A stretch of DNA of 64,000 nucleotides from Pomphorhynchus laevis (Eukaryota > Acanthocephala > Palaeacanthocephala > Echinorhynchida > Pomphorhynchidae): the NCBI GenBank assembly GCA_012934845.2, contig WNNJ02000563.1:62001-126000 (forward strand), written 5' to 3'. The notes under the pieces were generated by a model. That model was not told where the DNA came from. It saw only the letters and a program-made list of their open reading frames with translations, and did not search any database. Below are positions 10,565 to 20,214 of the stretch, one piece after another (position 1 is the stretch's first letter; every line of letters starts with the position of its first letter). The position numbers were made by a program, and so were the translations under genes.

Positions 10565-12787
10565 TTATGGAAAAGTCGCATAGGTTACTAGTCCTCCTTT
10601 GTCGACTTGTTCTAAAGACCACGAAGATAATACGGGGCATGCGAAAGCATGCAAAAGAGCTGAACACTCTTTTGAGCAAAATCGACAGCGACAGTGAGTC
10701 GAGCGAGAGTGAAAAGAGAGTCGAATTGAACAAAATTTGGCGTGGTAGCCGTCTAAAGATAAACGCCAAACCAGCGGACGCTTTTGGTATCTTGGATTTA
10801 TCCAAGCTGATTGAGTATAAATAGGCGTCAAAAAGATATCTGGATCTAGGCTAAGTATTTTGTTATCGAATAGCCGTCGGGCTTCCAAATACGCTGTGGT
10901 TTCACCAAGGCGAAATCGATTGCAAAGTTTGACCGAGAGTGGTATCGATCTACTAAGCACCGCAACAGCTGTAGAAGAACACTTCGATGATACTCCTAAT
11001 ATCCTTTTTAGGTAGCGCCAAAAACATTTATCAATGATCTGAAAATCTCCTAAGGTCAAATCCGACCAAAAGCATCGAATCCCGTAACTCAGAATCGGAA
11101 GCAACATCACATCAAAGTATTTGATCGCGCCTTCGAAGGACATAAGACCAAGCTTCGATGCCGTATAAGCTGACGTTACAACTTTCGCCGATTGGCGCAA
11201 TAAGTGGCTTCTGAAAGACCACCGAGATGAGAGTTCAAAGCCTAGATATCGATACGAATTAACAAATTCTATCGATGTTGCATTCAGAAAGAGCACATCA
11301 TCACGACAGCGAGGCCCACCTCGCCGAAATTTTATAATTTTCGTTTTGGAAGTGTTGATCACTATTTTATTTGTCAGACAAAACTTAACGAGAGCTGTAA
11401 TGGCTGATTGTGCTGAGCATCTATCCAACGTTATTAAGGCAAGATCGTCAGCATATAAAATTGGCACTACATTGGAAGCGGCGAAACGAACATGATCTGA
11501 GAGATCCATCAAGAAGGAAAATAACAGCGGGCTGAGAGGATCTCCTTGCTGGACTCCACGACTAGCAGTCAAAGAACCCGAATAATTAACTCCGTCGTAA
11601 ATGCGCATCGAACTAGGACGCAATATTCTTTCAAGAAGAAATAGAAAGTATCCATGAACATTTACTCTCTCATGAAGCTTGGTTAATAGCCAAGTTCTAT
11701 CAATCGAGTCGAACGCTTTCACAAAATCAACAAAAATGCTATACAAAGATGAATGCTTATTAAAATTATCGAGAACAAGTGACCGAAGAACTGAGAGTGC
11801 ACTCATAGTATAATGATTTATACGAAATCCATGTTGCTCTGGAGAAAGAAGAAAACTACGAAATCTCGACAAACGTACGGCCATCAAATTAGATAGAACT
11901 TTATACGAATGATTTAGTAGAGTTATCCCTCTATAAGAATCTCGACATGAGGGATCTCCCGAACCTTTGAACAACACTTTGATAATGCTGTCACGCCAGC
12001 CATTTGGTATAGGCCAACCCCTAAGAATCGCGTTATAAAAGAATATCCAGTAGTCAGCGACCAATCCGAAAGTCTGATTAATATGTTCAACACACAGTTG
12101 ATCAATTCCAGCAGCCTTTCTAGTAGTCATATTAGAGAGACAGCTCTTAATTTTAGCTAGGCTAAAGGGAGAATTGAGCGGACATGGTCCGTGATAGGAC
12201 AATAGAGATTGCATTCTTTAGGATCGAAGGAATTAGAATTAGACGAGGCCAAAATTTCAGCGAAATGCTTGCGCCAATCTTCTAAAGGAAACTTAGAGGC
12301 AAGTTTACAAGTTTTGGGGCGTGCTAGCCATGGAGCGACCTCAGCTCTTAGAAGCATTATCTGTTCTTCTCGTCTAAGCACATTCAGCCTGAATTGTCTA
12401 GTACTCTTATTATAAAATCTACGCAGAGTCACAAAATCCGTCCTGGACAATGAAAATTCATTAGTCTTGTAGAATGAGAGTAGCATCCTCTGCAAAAATT
12501 TTAAATGGTTTGGTAGTCGATACGATCGGCTTCCATTATGTCGGATATTATTACACGCGCGTAACAGTGTTTGGTGGAGCATAGTGTAACTGGCCGCTAG
12601 ATCACCACCCAACAAGAGTCGCTTAGATTCATTCAAATGACTAAAGTTAATGGCGTCGACAACGATCCGCCTACTCTTGGGTTGGACGGGACAAAAATCA
12701 CTTAGTGAAGTTGAGAATTCTTCAATGACACAAATTACCGGTTTATGTTTTCGTCGTAAAGCCCATGCTACATCGAAATCTAAGCAT
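10565..12787 (-). pseudogene. LINE family B copy 1 ORF2, RT part
   Basis: A 549-codon open stretch from 12214 holds the RT: YRGITLLNHSYKVL, EQHGFRINHYTMSA, FVDFVKAFDSIDRTW, GVQQGDPLSPLLF, the catalytic ILYADDLALI, and a thumb region. It ends with a Cys/His cluster (CRCRFC, then CSALLHAFAC), the CCHC-type motif common at the end of APE LINE ORF2 proteins. From 12636 to 12214 a second frame carries the linker NESKRLLLGGDLAASYTM. The last endonuclease residues (LDFDVAWALRRKHKPVICV) lie at about 12730-12787. One frameshift separates linker and RT. Copy 2 at 30685-32520 aligns throughout. Confidence 0.85.
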
Positions 12788-12788
12788 T

Positions 12789-12922
12789 AAATCAGCTAAC
12801 TGAGTCTACGTATTGTTATATAATTATAAAATAAACAAAACATAATAATGCTAAATCAAAATTTAATAATTAAATAATAAAATTAATAATTGTTTTTAGA
12901 TTTTCTATAATTTAAATCAAGT

Positions 12923-12953
<31 letters not shown>

Positions 12954-13003
12954 AAATAAAATTTAAAATAAACGTCATTTTTATGAATTGACTAATAAAT
13001 AAG
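12789..13003 (+). repeat. Dispersed AT-rich repeat, copy 1
   Basis: About 215 bp starting AAATCAGCTAACTGAGTCTA and ending GAATTGACTAATAAATAA. The reverse complement of 56439-56629 matches it along its length. It lies between the broken endonuclease of family B copy 1 and the Penelope-like element, at the edge of the inserted block. It may be an end of that element or an independent non-autonomous repeat. Confidence 0.65.
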
Positions 13004-13029
13004 AGACGTTGTATCATAATAAGAATTAG

Positions 13030-13130
13030 AGGTCATCAGGAGGAACTGCTATGCTATCAGGTTTCGGCCCCTAACTCCTCTACCCAACATAGCAGCGGGG
13101 CCAAATACATGCTAATGATGTATTTCCTCT
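13030..13130 (-). other. Structured tail with hammerhead-like words
   Basis: Just 3' of the Penelope-like RT, the coding strand carries CTGATGA (13033-13039) and GGGGCCGAAACC (around 13060-13071). Complementary segments CTGCTATG/CATAGCAG and GGCCCC/GGGGCC are also present, as is a hairpin AAATACAT...ATGTATTT. Many Penelope-like elements carry hammerhead ribozymes. The order of parts here is not that of a normal hammerhead, so I list it only as a structured candidate. Confidence 0.25.
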
Positions 13131-13149
13131 GAAATAACTATCTAGTATC

Positions 13150-14805
13150 TTATTCTAATGCAAAGTATATTATTTATTATCCATCCATAAAAATTTGCCA
13201 CTTAAGAGTTTAAATTTATTCTTTATATTATTGTGTTGATTTATATATTTTACTATTTTCTGCTTGATGTTATTTTTATAGTAACCTAGTTTAAAATATG
13301 TATCTATTAAATTATTTAAATGATTTTGAAGAAAGCCAATATCATTACAAATTGTTGCAATTCTTAAAATTTCATTATTTAATGTATTATATTTTATATT
13401 ATATGGTATGCATGAATGCTCATGCAAAAATATGTTTCTTGTAAATTTAAATATGTCATCTTTACGATATAAATTAATATTAGTTTTAGTTAATGTTAAT
13501 TTAATGTTCATATCTAGATATACACCTTCTTTATCATTAATATTGGTTTTGTTAAGAATAAGGCTTTCTGGATAAATGTGCTCACTAATTGAATAAAAAT
13601 TATTAGAATTAAATACACATATATCATTAAAATATCGAAACATATATTTCATATCTTTATATAATTTAGAATTTTTTTTTAAACAGTTATGAACAAATTC
13701 ATATTCTATAAAGCTTAAAAATAAGTCAGCTATAATTGGGCTACTTTTACCTCATTTTGGAACACCTTTTATTTGTCTAAATATAGATGTCGCTACTTTT
13801 AAATAATTTTGATTTATCCAAATATTTAAGGATTCTATTAATTCAATTTTATCCATATATTTATATTTACTTGATAGTTTAATTTTTGTTGGATAGGCGT
13901 TATAATTATTATAACATATATATGTATATCTTTTACCGAATATAAAATTAATTAATTTTACTAACGCTTCTTTAATATCTACTAAACCTAGATTTGTATA
14001 AAGCGTACTAAAATCGTATGTATTTATATTTTGAAAATTTATTCCTTTTGTCTGCTCTAAAAATTCTTCTGTAGAATTAATACTGAAAGTGTTTTATACC
14101 AGTATTAATTTCGATTACCTTGCAATATTTTTTAAAATGTGCTTTAATTACTTTAAGTATTTTATTCATGTAGACAGAAAGTGGTTTTAATGTACATTTA
14201 AACGCACTACATATGAACCTAGGTTTTATTGGATTTTTATGTAATTTTGGATTCCAATATAATATAGGTATAGTTTTATTATCTAATTCAACCTTTATAC
14301 CCTTTTTATCCATTATAGAACAGTGACTTGTAATAATTGTTTCTAAACTCAACTCACTACGTTCATATGTTGGATTTACATTTAAATCATTAGAATTAAC
14401 CTCTTTCATTAGTATATCATAATAAAGCTTTTTGCATATGAAGACAAAGTTATTACTAGCTTTATCAATAGTTGTTATTATATAGTTATCCTTTAATTTA
14501 GTAAGTTCTTTATACATATCTTTATTAATTTTATCTTTCCTTTTATAATTGTTTGTTATTTTCATTTTATTTTTAATTTTATCAAATATATAATCTTTCC
14601 AAATTTTTATCTTAGATATATTCGAGCTTTCACTATTAATCAGCTTACTAAAGTAATCATTTAAGTTATTATATAACGAACTGTAAATTTTATTTTTGTC
14701 GTTGTTGTTATTTAATCTATATTTATACCCTTTTGATAGCAGCTTTCTTAATTCACAATTTTCAATTAATTCTAGATTAATTCTAGATTAATTCTTAATT
14801 TTCGT
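13150..14805 (-). pseudogene. Penelope-like element RT (Naiad-like), 5'-truncated
   Basis: On the minus strand, in order: CELRKLLSKGYKYRLN (about 14740), DKASNNFVFICKKLYYD, the conserved WNPKLHKNPIKPRFICSA (about 14225), TYDFSTLYTN (about 14010), QIKGVP followed by SPIIADLFLSFIEYE (about 13750), and the active-site block FRYFNDICVFN (about 13640), then IYPESLILNKTN and YLDMNI. These are diagnostic of Penelope-like RTs. Asn replaces the first Asp of the usual YxDD-type box (YFND), and stops or frameshifts lie between the pieces. No GIY-YIG endonuclease follows the RT. That fits a Naiad-type order (endonuclease N-terminal, lost here) or an endonuclease-less type. Confidence 0.8.
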
Positions 14806-14807
14806 TG

Positions 14808-15410
14808 GTATTCATGTATCATGAATATTAACGTTCGAGAATATTAAATCTAGACAGCTCCTAGTTTCACCCATTTCATAAGTCCAACCCTCGATAGGAA
14901 CGTGAAGAGTTAGATTGTGCGAAAAGAAGAATTCCTTTAGTAAATTAAGCTGCAGAGGGGATCTAGAAGAGGTAGCATTGAAGTCACCGGCAACAACTAT
15001 GGGTTTATTACGAGATGAGTTTAAGAGAATCTCAGACAACTCATTAATAATATCAGAAGCGTCTAACGACGGCTTGAAGTAGCAGGCGATAATGACAATG
15101 CTCGGAGTGTCCAAATAAACTGAATTCTCGAATGTTTTGTAAGACCACTCACTAAAAGAACCATTGATTGCCAAAATAACACCTCCACTAGGTCGACCAC
15201 GATCACCAAAAGTGGCAAGAATTTTAAAGCAATAAAATGAGTTTAATTTTACCGGCGATGTTGTGAAAGTCTCCAATAGAACTGCAATATCAAAGGAGGT
15301 CAAATAACTAGCAAATCCTTCATTCATAAGAGTTTCAAGACCTTCCACGTTAAATAATAAAAGACGACGAAGGCAAGAATCTGACGCTGCACGAGGAAAC
15401 GTTTGTGATT
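14808..15410 (-). pseudogene. LINE family B copy 1 ORF2, APE endonuclease part
   Basis: The frame starts directly after the ORF1 stop and reads RRLLLFNVEGLETLMNEGF, then DIAVLLETF (the catalytic Glu), RGRPSGGVILAI, IIACYFKPS, VVAGDFNATSSR and SCLDLIFSNVNIHDT. It stops where the inserted block begins at 14808 and resumes at 12787. Copy 2 has uninterrupted protein at this point (SNVGIHDVHLELSLEW...GKHKPV), so only a few codons were lost. The role is nicking target DNA for target-primed reverse transcription. Confidence 0.82.
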
Positions 15411-15411
15411 G

Positions 15412-16489
15412 TCATATGGGGGATAACTGTGACTGCCCTATCCCATTTTCACCAGTAGATGATTCCAAACGTGTTCCTAAGCGTACCACTTTATTGTTAC
15501 GGATCACAAAGCGAACTGACGTATTGTTTTCCCTCGCCACCTTAAGTTGATCGAGAAGGATGTTACGCGCATCACGTTCCGCTGGGGAGAGGTCAGCACT
15601 GACGTATACATTTTGGAAGAGCTCAGAGTCTTTTAAGCATCTTCCTCGCTTCAGAATTAATGTACTAACCGCTTCGTTAGTTGTGAGTAAAAGCCAGGGT
15701 GGTGAATCACTCTTCTGAGCCCGAAAGCGGTGCACCCTAATCGAAATATTTTTGTCCAGATAAATGTCCAACGATGCAAGCAACGCCTGAACATTCCCCA
15801 CCTCATTAGAAGCAACCGGTAGACCTCGAATAATAACGTTACGAGCTCTACGAGCCTGTCGATCAATTTCCTGAATAATCTCGAGAGGAGGAGCATCCTT
15901 TGGCAATCTATTGGCAGCTAGAACAGTTCGTGTGACCATACGTTGTACTACGTTGGAAAACGATAGAGGCTTGCCAACCGAAGTATCTGCATGACTTACT
16001 ACTGCGCTAACCCCTTTACTTGATGGTCCCTCCGAAATGGCAAGTAACTCTTTTATCTCGTGTTCAAGTGTTTCTATGCGTCTTGTGTTGTTCTGAGCTA
16101 CGTCGATCAAATTCGAAACCTTCTTGGCAGCACACTGGCCGCATAAGAAGTCACGAAGAAAGAACTCTCTGGATACATTTCTTGGAGCTTTAACTGAAGA
16201 ACGTAACAAACAACCCTCCGAAGAACATTCCATGAACAACGTGACGTAAATCTCGGTATCAAGATGTAAACTGGGAACAACCTGGGAAGCAAGAGATATA
16301 ACTCTGTCCGAAAGACTTTCACTAGGAGCTGCGGAGTCTACTGTATCTAAACATGGGGAACTCACAAGGCGATTACCACAACGTTGTGCCGGAAAGCAAT
16401 CACGACAAGCTCTACCCGCCTTGACACACACAATTCTTGCACACCGCATGCGGCCCATTGCATGAACAACATCGATCTGGAACTGTCAT
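15412..16489 (-). pseudogene. LINE family B ORF1 with N-terminal CXC finger
   Basis: The likely start is ATG at 16489 (MTVPDRCCSCNGPHAVCKNC), followed in a second frame from about 16436 by VCVKAGRACRDCFPAQRCGN. Together they give the full C-x-C-x6-C-x2-C-x-C-x6-C-x2-C pattern of the CXC elements. The frame change sits in a GT-run, suggesting loss or gain of two bases. The rest (to 15412) has a second zinc-like motif (ECSSEGC...FLCGQCAAKK), a coiled-coil-like stretch (NTRRIETLEHEIKELLA) and an RNA-binding-like domain (RARNVIIRGLPV ... SVRFVIRNNKVVRLG). The stop TGA is followed in the same frame by ORF2. Confidence 0.75.
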
Positions 16490-16594
16490 TGTTGCTCCAA
16501 ATTTGTGCAAGTAATCGCTCGTTGTCAACAGAAGTTGGATGTAGTGAACAGTCGACGATTGTCGATATTAAAACGCAGTTTGATTGTATAAGTT

Positions 16595-16900
16595 CGTTGT
16601 AGTGAAACGAAGTTCGTTGCAGAAGTGCGGCGTAGAAGTTCGTTGTTAGAAGTTCGTTTATTCTCGAAGTGCGTCGTAGAAGTTCGTTTATTCTCGAAGT
16701 GGGCGTAGAAGTTCGTTGTGAAGTGGAAGTTCGTAGAAGTTCGTTATTCTCGAAGTGGGCGTAGAAGTTCGTAGAAGTTCGAAGTGCGGCGTAGAAGTTC
16801 GTTGTTAGAAGTTCGTTTATTCTCGAAGTGCAGCGTAGAAGTTCGTTGTTAGAAGTTCGTTTATTCTCGGAGTGCGGCGTAGAAGTTCGTTTATTTGTAA
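16595..16900 (-). repeat. 5' UTR tandem repeats of LINE family B copy 1
   Basis: About 300 bp built of imperfect units of GTAGAAGTTCGTTGTTAGAA and GTTCGTTTATTCTCGAAGTG. A 204-codon open frame crosses it but is low-complexity and not conserved, so I do not call a protein. Tandem units in the 5' UTR recur, with different sequence, in copies B and C and in CXC element 3. Such units often carry LINE promoter activity (inference). Confidence 0.7.
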
Positions 16901-16980
16901 TTTGTGTATTTACTTTAGATTGTATGTTATTTATTGTATGTATTTTAGATTGTAAGAGTTTTAATAACCAAGACATATTT
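16896..16980 (-). promoter_or_regulatory. CXC-element-like 5' leader on LINE family B
   Basis: Minus-strand AAGTAAATACACAAATTACA (16896-16915) is identical to 23666-23685 in the 5' UTR of CXC element 3. TTGTATGTATTTTAGAT (plus-strand reading, 16934-16950) is identical to 20143-20159 upstream of CXC element 1. The match places the 5' end of this APE LINE with the CXC-RT-RLE family. Confidence 0.65.
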
Positions 16981-16989
16981 TAATAATAA

Positions 16990-19900
16990 TAACAATAATT
17001 AATTTTTTTTAATAATATTACTATCAAAAAGTAAAATTTACAAGTTAGGTTACCCACAAATGGGCCCAATATTTCATAACAATGTGGATCTGTTTTGTGG
17101 TGTGTTACGACGTGCTGATCTCACGCACATGGATGCTGATTTGGCTAGGCTGATGCCGATTTTGCATCGTAAATTGCGGATGCACTCTTCATAGCGCATG
17201 TGAAATTTGAAGGCCTTCTTTTTTGCCATATGTTTGAGTACCTGGTCGGTTTGACCATCTATTCCTCCATTAGCTGCAAAAATCAATGGATTGAAGCTCG
17301 CTCTTTCAAAACGCTCAATTCGTTCACCATACTTTGCGTACTTTCTCTGTGCGTGGTACATGAAGTGTGAGTTAGGGTTGCCAAGAGAATACGAAGGAGC
17401 TAGATGGTTGAATATACATACATCCATTAAGGATCGCTCCGTTCGATTTCCAAATAACCCATAACATTCAATGTCTAGTCGTGCTCCTTGTTCCTTGGAC
17501 GTCGTTGATCTTTCAAACACTACACTCGGGGATATTATGGTAAGCACAGGCTCTCGAGCAGCAGTGAGAGATAAAATATTTAGCTCAGCGGTGATCAAAT
17601 CACATATGGTATTGTGACGAATTGATGGTAATCCACTTACTTGACAAGAATGTGCATGTGAAATTTCAAATTTGGCATTGCAAAGACACGTTGATGGTGC
17701 ATTAGGAGGTGACCAACCATATCTTGCTGCTACAGCATCATGAAATTCATTTTTAGACAAGGCGTGATGACGATGTTCGAATGCTCTAACGGACAACCAT
17801 GTTGACGCTCCCTTCATCCTTGCGTACAAAATTTTATAGTATGCTCTTCATTATGAAATTTTAATGCGTATGCTTGCTTTTGAAAATCGATGTCACGCTC
17901 TTTTGATATCTCTAAAGCTTTCTCTTGTTGTTTTGCCTTGATTTGAGTTACAGGAATATTTTCAGAAAGGATACTGCACAAACGAATCGAATACTTTAGG
18001 TTTAGTTCAGGTCGTGTATCCGGCAGCGAAATTCCAAGTCCACCATAACGTAGAGGTAACTGAATAATGTCAATGTGGGACTGAAGGAGTCTAATGCCAA
18101 TCATGGACGTAATCACTTTATTGACAATGAAATTCGAAAGCTGTTTAAATTGAGTTTCTTCTACTGGGCATGTTCGTTGAATAAATCGCCATTTAAATTG
18201 AAAGGATTGTGTAAAAACTATGTATGCCAGATAAGGATTTTCATTTGCTACTAAGATCAAATTTTGAAGGCTTTTGGTCCACGTATCTATCTTTCGTGTC
18301 ATAAACTGAGTCATAAATGATTCCGTACCAATTGCGGCTCCCAAAACCTTCAATCCATCAGAAGTTATTTGCAACTTCTGTTTTTCAAATAGCGAACACG
18401 TATAATCTTCATTATCTTTATGAACTAATATTTGGCATTTCTCTTCATTTAGGAAGAAGCCATACTTTGGGCCAATATCTCGTATGCAGGTCCAAACGTC
18501 GAAGAGTGTGTAAGCGTCACCGACAATGTGCGCATCATCTGCATACCATCTATGCGTGGTTTTAGGAAAACGTTCCTTCAAAGTCATGATGATTGGTATT
18601 GACGCTACTGCATACGCTATCATAGCTAAGGGATCGCCTTGCGTGAACCCTTCCGATGATGGAATTAAATCGTCCTCGACAGTCAGTAAGGTCGAGCTCG
18701 AATACATATTGCGCAGAATCACGGAAAATGATGGACATATCTTATCAACATTTTTCAATGCGACTGCTCTGTTGACAGTGTTAAATGCATTCGATGCATC
18801 CAGTTGTAAAATACAGTTTTCTAGGTTATCGTTGTACATCTTTCTGATGGAATGAATTGCAAATTCAATCCCGCACCTTTGTCCTGAACATAACTGTTCA
18901 TTACCCACAACAGATTGTAAATCACCCTTAATTCTTTCTGCAATTGTCTTGCCGATTATACGACGTAATGTTTCTCCGATGCCTATCGGTCTAATACCCG
19001 GATTTTTATCCAGTGCTTTCAAGCGGCTTACCTTAAGTGCCTCAAGGGCATTTTTATCTAGTGGCTGAGTTGTGATGATAATTGTAAATTGGGCAATAGA
19101 GGAAGCAAGTTTACTTGAACTTTTTCCAAATGAATTTAACATCGAGCGCCATTGCAAAGCATCAACACCTGATGGTCCCGCTGATCCCTGAGTTTTTCTA
19201 CTTGCTGTTTTGATGTCAGTTTCAGATATATCTAGAAATCGCAATGTAGGTACCAAACCGATTCCGGTCAGAGGTGTTGAGAGAAGAACCGATTCGTCGG
19301 CGGCCTTACTCACAGGATGTAATTCAACAAGTTTTTTCATGACATTAGTCCCACCAATATCGTCATTTACATGTAAAATTTTTCCATATTCTTGTGGATC
19401 TTCCAGTAATTTCATGGCAGTGTTAGTTTTTCCGTTACTTAGTAGATTTTGGAAACGACTTATCCATTTTAATTCATTTCTTGGTTTTGCATGCTTAAAT
19501 CTTTTTTCCTCCTGCAGAATGGACGACTCGTGAAGTAAGTCATCAATCTTATTTTCTTGCCAAAGAATCAACCTACGGGCTACATTACATCGAATAACTT
19601 TGGCTTTTGATTTTGGCGTCGCTTGTAAAATCAATTGACAGAATACAGTTACTGTCTTGAGGTGTAAGGCCATGTTAGGTATATCACATTCAGCTAAGGA
19701 GAATAATTCAGCTAACTTGTCAACAAAATTATTACTAACGTTGCACTTTAATAATGAGTACAGATTCGGAATCCAATGAATCACTTGGTAGAATGTGTCG
19801 TCGATCATTTTTTGAAATGTTGTTTGTCTATCGGAATTTGATGGACTTGAAATCAAGGCAAGATCTTGTGATTCACTTGAAGTATATTGTTCTATGCTAG

Positions 19901-20185
19901 CTGTACGAGTCAGAGGTTGTCGTATTTTTTGAAATATACTGGATTGTACTTTATTCGAACACAGAGGTGCTTGACAATTAATACAACTATCATTTGATCT
20001 TGCACATTTACAGCCTTTACATCTGGCATTAGGTCCATTACATGAACAACATTTTGCAAAGGAAGCAGGTTTTCCTTTTGGCATAATAATTGTTAGATAG
20101 TTTGTGTGTGATTGTAAGTAGTTGTAAGTAGTTGTTGTGTATTTGTATGTATTTTAGATATGTAATATTGTATGTATTATAGATT
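16990..20185 (-). mobile_element. CXC-RT-RLE element 1
   Basis: An almost complete non-LTR element: 5' leader (20090-20185), one ORF (17074-20084), and a 3' UTR carrying the family motif GGTTACCCACAAATGGGCCC (17048-17067, plus reading), ending in an AT-rich tail near 16990. It lies head-to-tail between element 2 upstream and LINE family B downstream. It is 5'-complete enough to keep the CXC motif. Confidence 0.85.
17074..20084 (-). pseudogene. CXC-RT-RLE polyprotein, element 1 (one frameshift)
   Basis: It starts MPKGKPASFAKCCSC. The Cys motif (codons 11-45: CCSCNGPNARCKGCKCAR, then CINCQAPLCSN) resembles CXC DNA-binding domains. The RT shows GPSGVDALQW, PGIRPIGIGETLRR, GQRCGIEFAIHSIR, LQLDASNAFNTVN, FTQGDPLAM and the catalytic WYADDAHIVGD. 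After a one-base shift near 17838 (TATAAAATTTT) the C-terminus continues: GASTWL, EFHDAVAARYGW, CLCN, HAHSC, RHNTICD, then the nuclease core GARLDIECYGL...MDVCIFN...KYAKYGERI, like a PD-(D/E)XK fold. The order CCHC-RHN-EP-D resembles the R2-type restriction-like endonuclease. Confidence 0.85.
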
Positions 20186-20214
20186 GTATGTTTATTTTTT
20201 AAAGAAGAAAAGCT

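Larger units (their letters stand above)
10498..16980 (-). mobile_element. APE-type LINE family B, copy 1
   Basis: A long non-LTR element: 5' UTR with tandem repeats (16595-16980), ORF1 (15412-16489), endonuclease (14808-15410 plus 12640-12787), RT (10565-12640) and 3' end near 10498. A 2-kb block (12788-14808) with a Penelope-like element interrupts the endonuclease. A second copy is at 30545-33540. Its 5' UTR and the first 45 or so codons of ORF1 resemble the CXC-RT-RLE elements and not other APE LINEs (see findings). Confidence 0.85.

Noticed and set aside
10565-10824. Plus-strand open frame of 85 codons
   Set aside because: Antisense to the C-terminal part of the family B RT; no independent support.
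16362-16976. A 204-codon minus-strand open frame
   Set aside because: It crosses the 5' UTR tandem array, is low-complexity (repeated NELL/RTST words), and overlaps the real ORF1 start in another frame.
17074-20084. Programmed frameshift in CXC element 1
   Set aside because: The shift lies at an A/T run, but elements 2-4 have no shift at this position, so it is a mutation.
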